Positions 8,979 to 19,037 are shown, counted from the first letter of the stretch. The stretch: 64,000 bases of DNA from an uncultured Maribacter sp. (GCF_947500985.1 NZ_CANMTX010000002.1:496001-560000); one strand, 5' to 3'. Numbers and translations: made by a program. The notes: generated by a model from the sequence alone, not told the origin.

Positions 8979-11562
8979 ATGATACACCAAAATAGAGTTT
9001 TAAAGCAAGAAATAACTACTGAAAAATTAAAAGAATATTTCCCGAACGGAGCGTTGAAAACATACGCTAAAGGATATGCTATCAGTTATATTCATAAAAA
9101 AGTAAGAACGTTTAGATGGCTTATAGAAGGTAGTGTCAACTATTACATTTCACTTGATAATCCTGAAAGTGATATTCTCGTTTGTCAAAACTCAGAACCT
9201 TTTTCTACTATTGGTTTAAATGGCTTCAATACTCCCAAAAGATTTACATATAAAGCTACTGTTGCTTCACCAAAAGCATCTTTTTTTGAAATTCCATTTC
9301 ATGAGCTAGATACGTACTTGAAAAAAGGACATCAGAATATTTTGCTTAAGAATATTGGTTCAAAATTGTACCGTGTATTGCATACTGCCTTAACGAAGCA
9401 AACTGAATTATTGAGTCCCGTAAGGTTTCAGCCTTTTGTTGAAGACCAACAGTTTTTTATTTCTCCTGCTGCCGAACAAGAAGAGATTGTTTCATTAATG
9501 CGACGCTCTCCATTTCTAGATTATTTTGAAGAGAAAAATTTAATGGCTTTAGCTGCGTTGGCAGAACGTAGGGAATATGAACCCGATGAGGTTTTATATG
9601 TACAAGACGGTTCTAGTAATGGTTTGTTTATTCTCATTCACGGAGAAGTTACCATTAAGCGAATAGAGAATTCAATCGAAATTAAACAACGATCTATTAA
9701 GAACTCAGGGTTTGTATTTGGGTGGTCATGCCTATTGAAGGAGAAAGATATTTGCTCTGCAATTACCAACACAAAGACTTCTGCTTATTTTATTCCTGAA
9801 GGCGATTTAATGAAATTGTTTCAAATTGATGATGCTTTTGAAGGTCAATTTTATCAGCGATTATTGTGGCTTGTGGGCAATCAGCTAAATGCTGCTTTTG
9901 TACGTTATGTTGGCTTGTTGGGCAAGCACAATTTGCAGGCCGTGTATCAATTGATAAAGAATAATAAATCGCGACTATTATTATCATCACCATTGCACCA
10001 AGTGCCACATCTATTAAAAAGTAATACCACCAAACAGTTTGCTTATGATGCCTTAACAGGTTTGGTTAAGAATGGTACTGCTCTTGAACGCCATATTGCC
10101 TCATTAAGTTTAGAACTGCTGGGCGAAGATCAAAAAGAGCATGAGTTTATAAGCGGTTTACAGCAGATTTATGAGAATGTAGCAGAAAAGAACAGTAAAG
10201 ATGCTGAGCAAAATAGAAAGGTTTGCGCTGAGTTGACCATGAAGGTGTTTAAAAACGTACCCTATATTATTGAAGGATGGGATAATTTGCCTAATGATAC
10301 CGGTAATATTTTTATTTATAACCACTTAATCAATGACCCACATTATACATTAAATAATAATTTTCAGATTACCTTAGATTCTCATTTTCTAAGTGCCATG
10401 GTTTTGTATAAAAAATACGAGGAACCTGGTATTAGAACAGTTAGAATAGGGCAGGGACAAGAATACGGTCATCAGAATTACTACGACAACCTTGGCTATA
10501 TAAATGTGTATACCAAAGAATCTTATGAAACTTCTAGTAATAGAAAAGAAGAGGCAAGAAGTATTTTTTACAGTGAAGCGTCTAAACATTTAAAACAGAA
10601 ATACAACTTAATTATAAGCCCTGAAGGCACCTCTTACAGAACAGACGAATCTCCCGGTCCTTTTAAAATGGGCGCTTTTAAGTTGGCATTGCATACGGAG
10701 CCAGAGCCGTATATAATACCTGTAGTTATGGTAAATTTTGATCATAGAATTGGCAAATCTTTATATTACTGTGCCATTAAAGAACCTTTTTTACTCAGTG
10801 AAAAAGTACCTTCTAAAAGCAATAAAGATTTATATGCTTTTATGGAGCAATATCAAGTAGAATACCAAGGCTATGTCAAAGAAGCTATTGAAAGAGCTGA
10901 ACAGTTGAACGTATCTAGTTCAGGTGCTGATAATTTAGAAGAGCCACCTGCCATTTGGTGCAATGAAATAAAACGACTTAAAAGACGAGTAGCTAAATTA
11001 CCTACCCAAGAAAACTTGATAGCTTTCTACGGAAGTTCATCGGTACGTTTATGGGTAAATATGAAGCGAGATCTAAGTCCTTTTAATGTGGTGAATCTTG
11101 GTTTTGGTGGATCTACATTCGCTTGGTGTATTCATTATTTTGATGAGATATTTACAGAAGCTAATCCGTCTAAAATAGTACTGTATGCAGGAGAGAATGA
11201 TTTAAATAATGGTAAAACTCCGCAAGAGGTTCTTTCTGGATGTATGGAATTAGTAGGATTGATTCAAGATAAATATCCTGATGTAGAATTGGCATTAATC
11301 AGTCTTAAACCAAGTGTAGAGCGTGAAGCTTTAATTCCACTGATTATGGAGACCAATTTAATGTTGTCCAAATATTTCATCACAGAATTAAATGCGCAAT
11401 ACATTAATGTTTTTGCACAGATGATTACCACAGATAACAGACCGATACCAGAATTATACCTTTCTGACGGATTGCATTTAAACAAACAAGGCTATGCACT
11501 GTGGAGTACTGCAATTAAGAAAGCACTACAAGCAGCGGATAGCCTTGAGCTTGAAAATCAAT
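8979..11562 (+). CDS. Cyclic-nucleotide-binding / PlsC-like acyltransferase / SGNH hydrolase fusion
   Basis: Three activities are joined in one 862-residue chain (the stop codon ends at 11567). Residues 15-140 and 170-300 look like two cNMP-binding barrels; the second shows DGSSNGLFILIHGEVTIKR. Residues 420-650 resemble PlsC acyltransferases with NHLIND near 447 and SPEGTSYRT near 546. The His-Asp spacing is HX3D instead of HX4D. Residues 675-850 form an SGNH/GDSL hydrolase: FYGSSSVRLW (serine block), NLGFGGST, YAGENDL and DGLHLNKQGY (Asp-His). The order suggests nucleotide-controlled lipid acyl transfer and deacylation. No signal peptide is seen, so action at the inner face of the membrane is inferred. 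It is transcribed alone from 8979 with an AGGAGG-like sequence (aggagg, 8971-8976) just before the ATG. Confidence 0.85.
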
Positions 11563-11575
11563 TATAGATTAATTA

Positions 11576-13123
11576 TTAGTCTTGTCCACCTTTGCGTTGT
11601 GGTGTTCTTGGTGTTGGCCATTCTCCTTTTTCACCAGATCTAGGGTTAATACCTAACACTGCTTTTTCGCGTGATGTTTTCTCTGGATCTTCACAAGCCA
11701 TATACGTAATAATAGCTGTTAGAATAGCATTGTTACGTACGTCATCAAATACTATCTTGTCATACGTATCTAGATTGGTGTGCCATGTGTAATTCCAATA
11801 ATCCCAACTAAGAGAGCTTAAAGAAAAAGCAGGTGCACCAGCAGCAACAAAAGAGGCATAGTCAGAACCACCACGCCCAGGTGAACCCGGGAAGGTAGTT
11901 TCTATTTCATTTTTATACGTTTCTGGTACGGCTTCTAACCAACGCCCTAAATAATCATAGGCATGTAGAAAACCTTGTCCCGATAAACGAACAACACGAC
12001 CGGTACCATTATCTTGATTGAAAACGGCTTGTACGCCAGCTACAATTTCTGGGTGGTCTTCAACAAATGAACGAGAACCGTTTAAACCTTGTTCTTCACT
12101 ACCCCAATGTCCTATCAATATCGTTCTTTTCGGATTCGGATATACTTTTTTAAGAATTCGAGCAGCTTCTAACATGGTAATTGTGCCAGTACCGTTATCA
12201 GTTGCTCCCGTTCCACCATCCCAAGAATCGAAATGAGCAGAAAGAATTACATATTCATCTGGGAATTCAGTGCCAGGTATGGTTGCTATGGTATTGAATG
12301 TAGGTACCACGCCTAGGTCTTTAGATTCCGCTACTATTTTAATCTTAGTATCGGCACCATGTTCAACCATTCTGTACAGCATTCCATAATCCTCTAAAGA
12401 AATATCCACTGCAGGAATTTTATCAGTACCTGCACTAAATATTTTGTTAGCGCCAAAACCTTCAGACCATCTTGACTGTGCAATACCTACGGCACCTGCT
12501 TTTTCAAATGCCGAATTGATATTTCTACTTGTGTAGCCTGTATTGTTAATATTCTGTCTCCATATTTTTTCGATAGAATCGCGCTCCGTTTTCATTTTCT
12601 CGAAGGATGATTTTGTTGCGTATTCTTCCCAGTTTTCATCTGGTCTACCTGTAGGTTGCAGCATGCTAATCATAACTATTTTCCCTTTAACATTAGGAAG
12701 CCATTTTACAAATGATAAGGAATCTTTGAAACTTGGCAATGTTATTAAAGATGCGGTAACACCTTTAGAGCCTGTGCCTGGGTTCCATGCCAATTGTGTG
12801 GCGTGAAGCGAAGCTACACGTGGCGATACCATATCTACATGGGTAACACCTCTTTGCCAGCCTTTCCAGGTTCCCCATTGTTGGTTTTCGGCAGAAATAC
12901 CCCATTTTTTATAGGTGTTTATTGCCCAGTCATGTGCTGTTTTCATCTCTGGCGTACCCACTAAACGTGGTCCGTTGAGGTCCATTAATTCGTAGGCTAA
13001 TTGCTCTAATTGCGAGTTTTCAACGCCTTCTTTTTCAATGGCATTGACAATGTCTTCTGTAGTTTGCGAAATTGCGATGGTAGTGCATAGAAAGTATGCA
13101 CAAATGAGTAGTCCTTTTTTCAT
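11576..13123 (-). CDS. Exported M28 family aminopeptidase/carboxypeptidase Q-like
   Basis: The ATG at 13123 is preferred over a TTG two codons upstream, giving 515 residues with a signal peptide (MKKGLLICAYFLCTTIAISQ). A PA-type insert precedes or interrupts the peptidase domain. The M28 metal ligands are visible: His in SAHFDSWDGG, Asp in ATDNGTGT, the Glu pair in HWGSEEQGLNG, Asp in FNQDNGTG and His in YTWHTNLDTYD. This is the set expected for a two-zinc exopeptidase of the plasma glutamate carboxypeptidase (CPQ) type. It probably degrades peptides in the periplasm. It ends close to the convergent fusion gene and runs the same way as the carbamoylase-like gene at 13341. Confidence 0.9.
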   Translation of the reverse strand: MKKGLLICAYFLCTTIAISQTTEDIVNAIEKEGVENSQLEQLAYELMDLNGPRLVGTPEMKTAHDWAINTYKKWGISAENQQWGTWKGWQRGVTHVDMVSPRVASLHATQLAWNPGTGSKGVTASLITLPSFKDSLSFVKWLPNVKGKIVMISMLQPTGRPDENWEEYATKSSFEKMKTERDSIEKIWRQNINNTGYTSRNINSAFEKAGAVGIAQSRWSEGFGANKIFSAGTDKIPAVDISLEDYGMLYRMVEHGADTKIKIVAESKDLGVVPTFNTIATIPGTEFPDEYVILSAHFDSWDGGTGATDNGTGTITMLEAARILKKVYPNPKRTILIGHWGSEEQGLNGSRSFVEDHPEIVAGVQAVFNQDNGTGRVVRLSGQGFLHAYDYLGRWLEAVPETYKNEIETTFPGSPGRGGSDYASFVAAGAPAFSLSSLSWDYWNYTWHTNLDTYDKIVFDDVRNNAILTAIITYMACEDPEKTSREKAVLGINPRSGEKGEWPTPRTPQRKGGQD

Positions 13124-13340
13124 GTTCAAGATAGTTTGTTAGTTGAACTAAGGTACTCATTTAAGGGCGTAAAATAGGTGTTAAAATTTGTCGGATTTCT
13201 GAAGGAAACGAGGTAGACTTTCTTTAATTGGAAAAGCTCAATATTCTTCACCGCTTTATTTTTAAGTGCGATTTAATTATGGAGTTTTGGTTAGCTTAAA
13301 ATATATGATTCATCGATAGATGAATGATTTTTTAAAACTA

Positions 13341-14633
13341 TTATTTAAGCTTATCGTCCAATGCCAAAATAGTCCGCAATAATACATTGGCACCATTTGC
13401 CATGTCAACGGCAGAGGTAAATTCTTTAGGAGAATGACTTATTCCGTTTTTACTTGGTACGAATATCATTCCCGTTGGTGCAATAAGTGCCATGTCTTGG
13501 GCATCATGACCCGCGCCACTTGGCATTGACTTGTAACTAAGTCCAAGAGATTGAATACTTTTTTCAATTTCAGATTGTATGGTTGAATCCATAATTGCAG
13601 GGTCTGCTGTGGTATCTAGTTTGTTAAAAATGATTTCTACGCCAGATTCATTACTAATTTCTACAGCTCTTTTTTCGATAGTAGTATATATCTCTTCAAT
13701 AACTTCAGAAGACAAATCTCTAATTTCAAGACTAGTAACAACATGTCCGGGAATTACATTAGGTGCTCCTGGTTCTGACTTTATTCTACCAACGGTTGCA
13801 ACTTGTGAACCATCAAAACTTTTGGCAACCTCATTGACTGCAATGATGAATTTTGAGGCTGCTAATAATGCATCTTTTCTGGCATTCATTGGTGTTGTAC
13901 CTGCATGGTTGGCAAAACCGTTGAATTCAACATTCCACCATTTAAGTCCCACAATTCCTTTGACAATACCAATCTCTAAATTTTCTTTTTCAAGAGTGCC
14001 TCCTTGTTCAATATGTAGTTCTATAAAGGCAGCAACGTCTCCTTTTTTACGAGCCACTTCTGCTAGTCTGGTGGTATCTCCACCTAATCTCATCATACCT
14101 TCGCCAATGGTGTACCCTGTTGAATTTTTAACGCCAAAAGCACTTTTATTCAAATGACCGGCGATTGCTCTACTACCTACAACACCACCTTCTTCATTAG
14201 AAAATATGATAATTTCTAAAGGATGTTTGGTTTTGACTTTATTTTCATCAAGCACTTTAAGAACTTCTAAAGAAGCCATACTACCAACACAGCCATCATA
14301 ATTGCCACCATGCGGAACGCGGTCTATATGTGAGCCAAATGAGATAGGTTTCATATTTGGTTTTGTCCCTTTTCGTATTCCAATTACGTTGCCAGCATAA
14401 TCGATATGAGTTTCAATATCCATAGTTTTTAATTGCTCAATAACCCATTGCTGGGCTGCAATATCGGCATCACTAAAAGCAACACGTTCGGTTTCACCAT
14501 TTTCTTGAATGCCAAATTGGGCAAGATCCATAATGCGTTTTTCTAATCGGTCTTGATTCACCGAGATTTGAGCGATACCTAATAAAGGACTAACAATTAA
14601 AAGTAAAGTAATTATATTCTTATATTTTTTCAT
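13341..14633 (-). CDS. Exported M20-type Zn-dependent amidase (N-carbamoyl-amino acid hydrolase / allantoate amidohydrolase family)
   Basis: The 430-residue product has a signal peptide (MKKYKNIITLLLIVSPLLGIAQ). It shows the metal-binding and dimerisation pattern of the hydantoinase/carbamoylase (AmaB/AllC) branch of M20: GSHIDRVPHGGNYDGCVG (His and Asp), FSNEEGG (Glu), FIELHIEQGG (His) and GISHSPKEF (last His), with a GAGHDAQDMA motif. The family removes carbamoyl or ureido groups from amino acids, or hydrolyses allantoate. The substrate here is not fixed by sequence. A periplasmic location is unusual relative to most characterised members. No hydantoinase or purine-catabolism gene is adjacent. 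Confidence 0.9.
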   Translation of the reverse strand: MKKYKNIITLLLIVSPLLGIAQISVNQDRLEKRIMDLAQFGIQENGETERVAFSDADIAAQQWVIEQLKTMDIETHIDYAGNVIGIRKGTKPNMKPISFGSHIDRVPHGGNYDGCVGSMASLEVLKVLDENKVKTKHPLEIIIFSNEEGGVVGSRAIAGHLNKSAFGVKNSTGYTIGEGMMRLGGDTTRLAEVARKKGDVAAFIELHIEQGGTLEKENLEIGIVKGIVGLKWWNVEFNGFANHAGTTPMNARKDALLAASKFIIAVNEVAKSFDGSQVATVGRIKSEPGAPNVIPGHVVTSLEIRDLSSEVIEEIYTTIEKRAVEISNESGVEIIFNKLDTTADPAIMDSTIQSEIEKSIQSLGLSYKSMPSGAGHDAQDMALIAPTGMIFVPSKNGISHSPKEFTSAVDMANGANVLLRTILALDDKLK

Positions 14634-14743
14634 GATCCTTTATGTTAAAGTGTTTATATGTCTCTGTCAATATTCCAAATATAGGTGTATACTTTTGAGA
14701 TGTAGTATACACCTCATAACTTATGTATTAGAATTTTGATTGG

Positions 14744-14953
14744 TTATCCTATCCATTCTATTTTTCTGTGCGATTCATCGCAAAATGGTTTGTTTTCTGA
14801 AACTCCGCAACGACAAAAACCTGTAGTTCCTTCTTTTGTAACAATTTCGGCCGATGCTAATTGAATTTGTAATTTCCCTTTAATCTTTAGCGGTCTGTTA
14901 TTAGTTACAATAATATCTGTAGTGCATTGGTCTTTGTTTTCTTCCTTAGTTTT
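14744..14953 (-). pseudogene. CDGSH-type iron-sulfur domain remnant without a start codon
   Basis: A minus-strand frame (TAA at 14744-14746) encodes 69 codons ending in the CDGSH signature FCRCGVSENKPFCDESH, with the third ligand Cys followed by Asp and His as in mitoNEET-type [2Fe-2S] proteins (Glu replaces the usual Gly). The preceding part, CTTDIIVTNNRPLKIKG, matches the usual N-terminal strand. The frame is bounded upstream by TAA at 14954-14956, and no ATG, GTG or TTG lies between that stop and the motif. Shifting frame in the adjacent run of six As also gives no start. The gene is therefore truncated, or begins at an unusual codon such as ATT. The iron-sulfur fold itself looks intact. 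Confidence 0.6.
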
Positions 14954-15100
14954 TTAATGTATTATAATAATTTATAAAAAGTGAAATAACATCCTTTATT
15001 TGAAAAGTACAAGTTATCACAATTTTAAATTGAAATTTGAGGTTGTATATTTATTGCTGAATAAAACTGATTAAAACCTAAAATCAAGGTCAACAAATAG

Positions 15101-15736
15101 ATGAAAAAAGAATTAAATATAGCGAATTGGAATAGGGCAGGTCATTTCAAGTTTTTTTCGCAGTTCAGCGAGTCTTTTCATGGGGTAACCGTAAAAGTGA
15201 ATTGTTCTAAAGCCTATGATTATGCGAAACAATCTGGCAACTCATTTTTCTTGATTTATTTACATAGAACTTTAAAGGCTGCTAATGCCATAACTCCGTT
15301 TAAATATCGCATTGAAGATGGTAAGGTGTTCGAGTATGACTGCGTACATGCATCGCCAACCATTGGTAGAGATAACGGTACGTTCGGTTTTTCTTATGTC
15401 GAGTATAAAGATTCGTTTACTGAATTTAGAGATGCTGCCAATAAAGAAATTGAAAAGGTTAAGATTTCTACGGGATTAGAATTGCCCGAATGCGGTATCA
15501 ACGTATTACATTGTTCAAGTATGCCATGGCTAGATTTTACTTCGGTTTCTCATGCTCGGCATTTTGAATTTGCAGATAGTTGCCCAAAAATTTCATTTGG
15601 TAAAATGACTGGTGAAGGTGAGCATAGATTTATGCCAGTATCAATACATGTGCATCATGCTTTAATGGATGGTTATGAAGTAGGTTTATTTGTAGCCGAT
15701 TTTCAACGATTAATGTCGCAAGAAGGAGAGGTTTAG
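15101..15736 (+). CDS. Chloramphenicol acetyltransferase-like (CAT fold) acyltransferase
   Basis: The 211-residue product has the CAT family layout: FKFFSQF near residue 17 and, close to the C-terminus, the catalytic motif VHHALMDGYEVG, where the second His is the general base and the Asp is structural. The length matches CatA (about 215 residues). Chromosomal CAT-like proteins are widespread in Flavobacteria and most do not confer resistance. The acceptor substrate is therefore unknown. It is a single gene; the histidine kinase gene converges on it 28 bases downstream. Confidence 0.88.
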   Translation: MKKELNIANWNRAGHFKFFSQFSESFHGVTVKVNCSKAYDYAKQSGNSFFLIYLHRTLKAANAITPFKYRIEDGKVFEYDCVHASPTIGRDNGTFGFSYVEYKDSFTEFRDAANKEIEKVKISTGLELPECGINVLHCSSMPWLDFTSVSHARHFEFADSCPKISFGKMTGEGEHRFMPVSIHVHHALMDGYEVGLFVADFQRLMSQEGEV

Positions 15737-15764
15737 AAGGAGAATTAAATAATATGTCTGTTAA

Positions 15765-17267
15765 TTATATTTGAGGTGCTACTTGCTCATTTGTTACGGT
15801 TTTGAAGCTTAAAATGAACTCTGTGCCTTTATTTATCTCGCTTATACAGCTGATTGTACCACCGTTCATTTCTACGAAATCTTTGGTAATCATTAAACCA
15901 AATCCGGTTCCTTTCTCACCAATTGTACCTTTCCTTACTGTTGGTCCACTATTAATTTCAGATGTGTTTTGCCAGTCGGTATTCATTCCCAATCCAAAGT
16001 CTTTTACTCCTATTTCAACGATATTAGAAGTGCATTTAGATGACAATATTATTTTTTGACCTTTCTCGCTAAACTTGATAGCATTAGAGGTTAAATTACG
16101 AAGAATGACCTTTAACATGTTTTCATCAATAAAGAGTTCTCTACAATAAATTGCCAATTCTATGTCTATACCCTTATCATTCGCCATTCTTTTAAACTCC
16201 TTTTTTATGGAAGTGAACAGTATATCTAAGTCGCATATTTTTTTGTCTAAATTGACACCTTCTAGTTGATTATACGACCAATCAAGCAAAACGTTAACCA
16301 TAGAAATTCTATCGGTTACTTCGTTTTTTAATTTTTTTGTAATCTCTTTTAGTTCACTTTCTTCTAGCTGACTTTCAATCATTTCTACAATGGTACCCAC
16401 ATTATTAAGAGGGCCTCTAACATCATGGGTTAGAAGCGAGAATAATTTATTTTTAAGTTTATTTACTTTTTCAAGTTCCTCATTTTTATATTCTAATTCT
16501 TGCTTAGCGACTTGTAAATGTTTGGTTTGTTTTTCAACTTCTGTAGTAAGTTTACTATTGGCTTCAACCTGAATTTTTATAGTATTGTCTTCAATAGATT
16601 TATACTTGTAGCCAACCAAAATTGAGAATAAAATTAATTGAAAAGTCACAAGAATTGAGGTTATTAGTATTATAAGGTCTCCGTCGACATCGTAATATTT
16701 TTGAGTAAACCATGCTCCTACATAAAGAATTGAAGCAAGAAGGTAGGGTGTATAGGAATATAAATAATACTTATTAAATTTTTCAGCTTTATATAATCGT
16801 ATACCTGAAAATAGGCTTAGAAGTGCTGTTGATAAGGCCATGATCGCAGCTAACATTATTAAAGAGCTGTCTAACCATTCTATTTTAGCGATAACATTGT
16901 TTAGAATATATAAAATAGGTAAGCAAACTATGATTAATGCAAACGCTTTATAGATTATAGCTAAATTTGTTTGGTTGTTTACAGAAATATTGAGGTAGCT
17001 TTTTGTAAACATTAATAGCCCGAAAGTTGATATCATTGCTGTGATAAGTGTAGCTTTATTAGCCATTAGTATAACCTGATCACTGTAAAAACCTTTGATA
17101 ATAAGAGATAGACTCCAGTGTAAAGTCAGACCGAAAATTAGAATAAAATAGTACAGAGTAATTTTATGTCTTAAAACAAGAAAAGAGAGTAGGTGGTATA
17201 TGCCAAAAACGCCAAAAATAGACGCAAAGACAATCGTTGTTAAGTATCTAAAATCAATGATATCCAT
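15765..17267 (-). CDS. Membrane sensor histidine kinase with seven N-terminal TM helices
   Basis: The 500-residue product has about seven hydrophobic helices in residues 8-235, a layout like 7TM sensor modules of Bacteroidetes. A coiled linker follows (residues 240-270). The HisKA H-box is SLLTHDVRGPLNNV with phospho-His near residue 280. The HATPase part shows the N-box (LRNLTSNAIKFS), the G1 box (VKDFGLGM) and the G2 box (GEKGTGFGLMITKDFV). The catalytic boxes are intact. No response regulator gene lies next to it, so its partner is elsewhere. Such kinases sense a membrane or periplasmic signal and transfer phosphate to a regulator. Confidence 0.92.
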   Translation of the reverse strand: MDIIDFRYLTTIVFASIFGVFGIYHLLSFLVLRHKITLYYFILIFGLTLHWSLSLIIKGFYSDQVILMANKATLITAMISTFGLLMFTKSYLNISVNNQTNLAIIYKAFALIIVCLPILYILNNVIAKIEWLDSSLIMLAAIMALSTALLSLFSGIRLYKAEKFNKYYLYSYTPYLLASILYVGAWFTQKYYDVDGDLIILITSILVTFQLILFSILVGYKYKSIEDNTIKIQVEANSKLTTEVEKQTKHLQVAKQELEYKNEELEKVNKLKNKLFSLLTHDVRGPLNNVGTIVEMIESQLEESELKEITKKLKNEVTDRISMVNVLLDWSYNQLEGVNLDKKICDLDILFTSIKKEFKRMANDKGIDIELAIYCRELFIDENMLKVILRNLTSNAIKFSEKGQKIILSSKCTSNIVEIGVKDFGLGMNTDWQNTSEINSGPTVRKGTIGEKGTGFGLMITKDFVEMNGGTISCISEINKGTEFILSFKTVTNEQVAPQI

Positions 17268-17486
17268 TTTGTAGGTATGAATTTATTAAGTAGCGAGATA
17301 TAGGTCAAAAATGTCTTTTATTATCCCTGCTCTTTGAATTTATAAATTTTTATTGAGAATCTAGTAAGCTTTTGGAAGCATCTTTAATATCGTATATTTT
17401 TAATTCATTTTTTTAAATTTCTAATTCATAAGATGCACAGTTGGTTTGGGAATTAATAATTTGCGTAAGATTTGATTCGCATTAAA

Positions 17487-18176
17487 ATGGTAAAATTAGA
17501 AGAACAACTTAAAAATCCGGTTTGGTATTCATTAAATGAGACACATAAAAAATTTGGTGTTGAATATGACGGAGTGCGATTTTATGATCAAGAGGTATGC
17601 ACTTTTGGGTCTTTTTTTGATGAATCAAAAACCGAAAAAGCTTCTAGTCAATATATAAAAACGACAGATAGTTTCTTCTTCGTATCAGAGAATCAAACCC
17701 CAATTATAGATGACGCTAAAATTGTTTTAGAACGAAAAATTGATGGCTGCCAAATGGTTTTAAAGCAACTGCCAGAAGTTTCAATAACAGAGGATATTGT
17801 CTTATTGACCAATGAATATATTGATGAGGTGTATGACTTAATCTGGTTGGTTATGCCTGGTTATTATCGTAGAAGAACTTTTGTAATGGGTAATTATTAC
17901 GGAATTTTTAAAGACGGAAAATTGGTTTCAATAACCGGTCAGCGAATGCAAACGAATCTTTTTATAGAAGTAAGTGCCGTTGTTACTCACCCCAATTATA
18001 CCAAAAGGGGATTTGCAAAACAACTCATCGTGCACACTACAAAAGAGATTTTAAAAGTAAATAAAACACCTATTCTACATACCAATAAAGGAAACTTGGC
18101 TATACCTCTTTATCAGAAATTAGGATACGAATTAACCAGAGATATGAATTGGTGGACGTATCGTAGAATTGATTAA
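17487..18176 (+). CDS. GNAT N-acetyltransferase
   Basis: An ATG at 17487 is preferred over the TTG at 17472, giving 229 residues. The C-terminal half is a GNAT (FR47-like) domain: the acetyl-CoA-binding segment is VSAVVTHPNYTKRGFAKQL, with the R/Q-x-x-G-x-G/A loop altered to TKRGFA, followed by LIVHTTKEILKVNK and the beta-bulge region NLAIPLYQKLGYE. The N-terminal 110 residues resemble a second, degenerate GNAT half, as in some lysine acetyltransferases. The substrate is not known. It lies just upstream of the accessory island at 18280. Confidence 0.85.
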   Translation: MVKLEEQLKNPVWYSLNETHKKFGVEYDGVRFYDQEVCTFGSFFDESKTEKASSQYIKTTDSFFFVSENQTPIIDDAKIVLERKIDGCQMVLKQLPEVSITEDIVLLTNEYIDEVYDLIWLVMPGYYRRRTFVMGNYYGIFKDGKLVSITGQRMQTNLFIEVSAVVTHPNYTKRGFAKQLIVHTTKEILKVNKTPILHTNKGNLAIPLYQKLGYELTRDMNWWTYRRID

Positions 18177-18279
18177 TCCCACTTTTTATGGTTAATATTT
18201 TTTGTTTTATTCTGCATTCTATTATGGTTCAACAGTTTAATCCCTTTTTTATTTCATTTTAAATAATTTTTAAATATCT

Positions 18280-18309
18280 GTATATAGGTAACTATATACA
18301 ACATTACAC
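18280..18309 (+). repeat. Left inverted repeat of the island, itself a palindrome
   Basis: GTATATAG-GTAA-CTATATAC forms a perfect 8-bp palindrome around GTAA, followed 4 nt later by TTACAC. The same block recurs in opposite orientation at 21345-21375. It lies about 50 bases upstream of the promoter for the gene at 18379, so an operator role is also possible. Confidence 0.7.
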
Positions 18310-18348
18310 CGATATGTAGGAAAATATTTATTATCTAATAATATTTTA

Positions 18349-18356
18349 TATATTTG
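18349..18356 (+). promoter_or_regulatory. Bacteroidetes-type -7 promoter element (TATATTTG)
   Basis: The octamer matches TAnnTTTG, 22 bases upstream of the ATG at 18379. No exact TTTG -33 element is present. The nearest candidate is TTTA about 20 bases upstream. Confidence 0.5.
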
Positions 18357-18378
18357 AGTTTGACCTAACCAAACCTAT

Positions 18379-18984
18379 ATGTATTTAAATATAATACTCC
18401 AAACTGAAGGAGGTTTTGAAAAATGGTTCGTTTTGAACCTTGAGACTATAATTATTACTTTAGTCTTTGGTGTTATTGCAGGTGTAATTTCAGCAGTAAC
18501 CTTTTATTACTTAATGAAGTTAATAAAACCAAATATTGAAATAAGTGAACATATTGCTAGAAGACAGATAAATAACAATGGGGTAACTGAATATGAGTAT
18601 ATTATTAAGATAATAAACCATACATCTTCAAATGTTGAGGATGTATCTTATCAATTATTTATTATGGAGGATTATTTCCATGGAACAGGCAAAAATTATT
18701 CTGCAAGAGAGCTTGAATTCAAAGGAGCTAATTCAATGAAGTTTTTAACAGGAAAAGAAGAAAAGAATGATAGTTATCATGATAATTGTCGACAAATAAG
18801 AATAAAGGGAGATTTAGAAGGAGAGTGGGACAAGAAGAAAGAATGGTTACAGTTTCAAATTGTTTCATATCATTCAAAATCAGGAAGTAGGCATGTTCAC
18901 AAGAGAAAATATACTAATCCATCAGTAACTATAAAAGATGGTATATTTGATTCAGGAGAGACTTTTAATATATTGACCGAATAA
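18379..18984 (+). CDS. Unknown single-pass membrane protein in the island
   Basis: The 201-residue product has a short N-terminal region, one transmembrane helix (about residues 24-48, IITLVFGVIAGVISAVTFYY), and a hydrophilic C-terminal domain of about 150 residues that is rich in beta strands and charged residues (ISEHIARRQINNNG, HTSSNVEDVSYQLF, HSKSGSRHVHKRKY). I recognise no family. It sits in the inverted-repeat-flanked island, upstream of the transposase and separated from it by a small terminator-bearing transcript. Its presence as cargo is inferred from the boundaries, so it may instead be a host gene next to an insertion. Confidence 0.7.
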   Translation: MYLNIILQTEGGFEKWFVLNLETIIITLVFGVIAGVISAVTFYYLMKLIKPNIEISEHIARRQINNNGVTEYEYIIKIINHTSSNVEDVSYQLFIMEDYFHGTGKNYSARELEFKGANSMKFLTGKEEKNDSYHDNCRQIRIKGDLEGEWDKKKEWLQFQIVSYHSKSGSRHVHKRKYTNPSVTIKDGIFDSGETFNILTE

Positions 18985-19037
18985 CGGATTTAATGCAATT
19001 TTAACTTGTATTACACGTTTTTCAATAACTTACTACA

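Noticed and set aside
13262..13335. Hairpin ATTCATC-GATGAAT as a terminator of the carbamoylase-like gene
   Set aside because: The stem is 7 bp and on the minus strand the following bases are mixed A/T with no clean T run, so I do not call it.
15101..15736. CAT-like gene as a chloramphenicol resistance determinant
   Set aside because: Chromosomal CAT-like proteins are common in this group and no mobile context or resistance cluster is adjacent; substrate is unknown.
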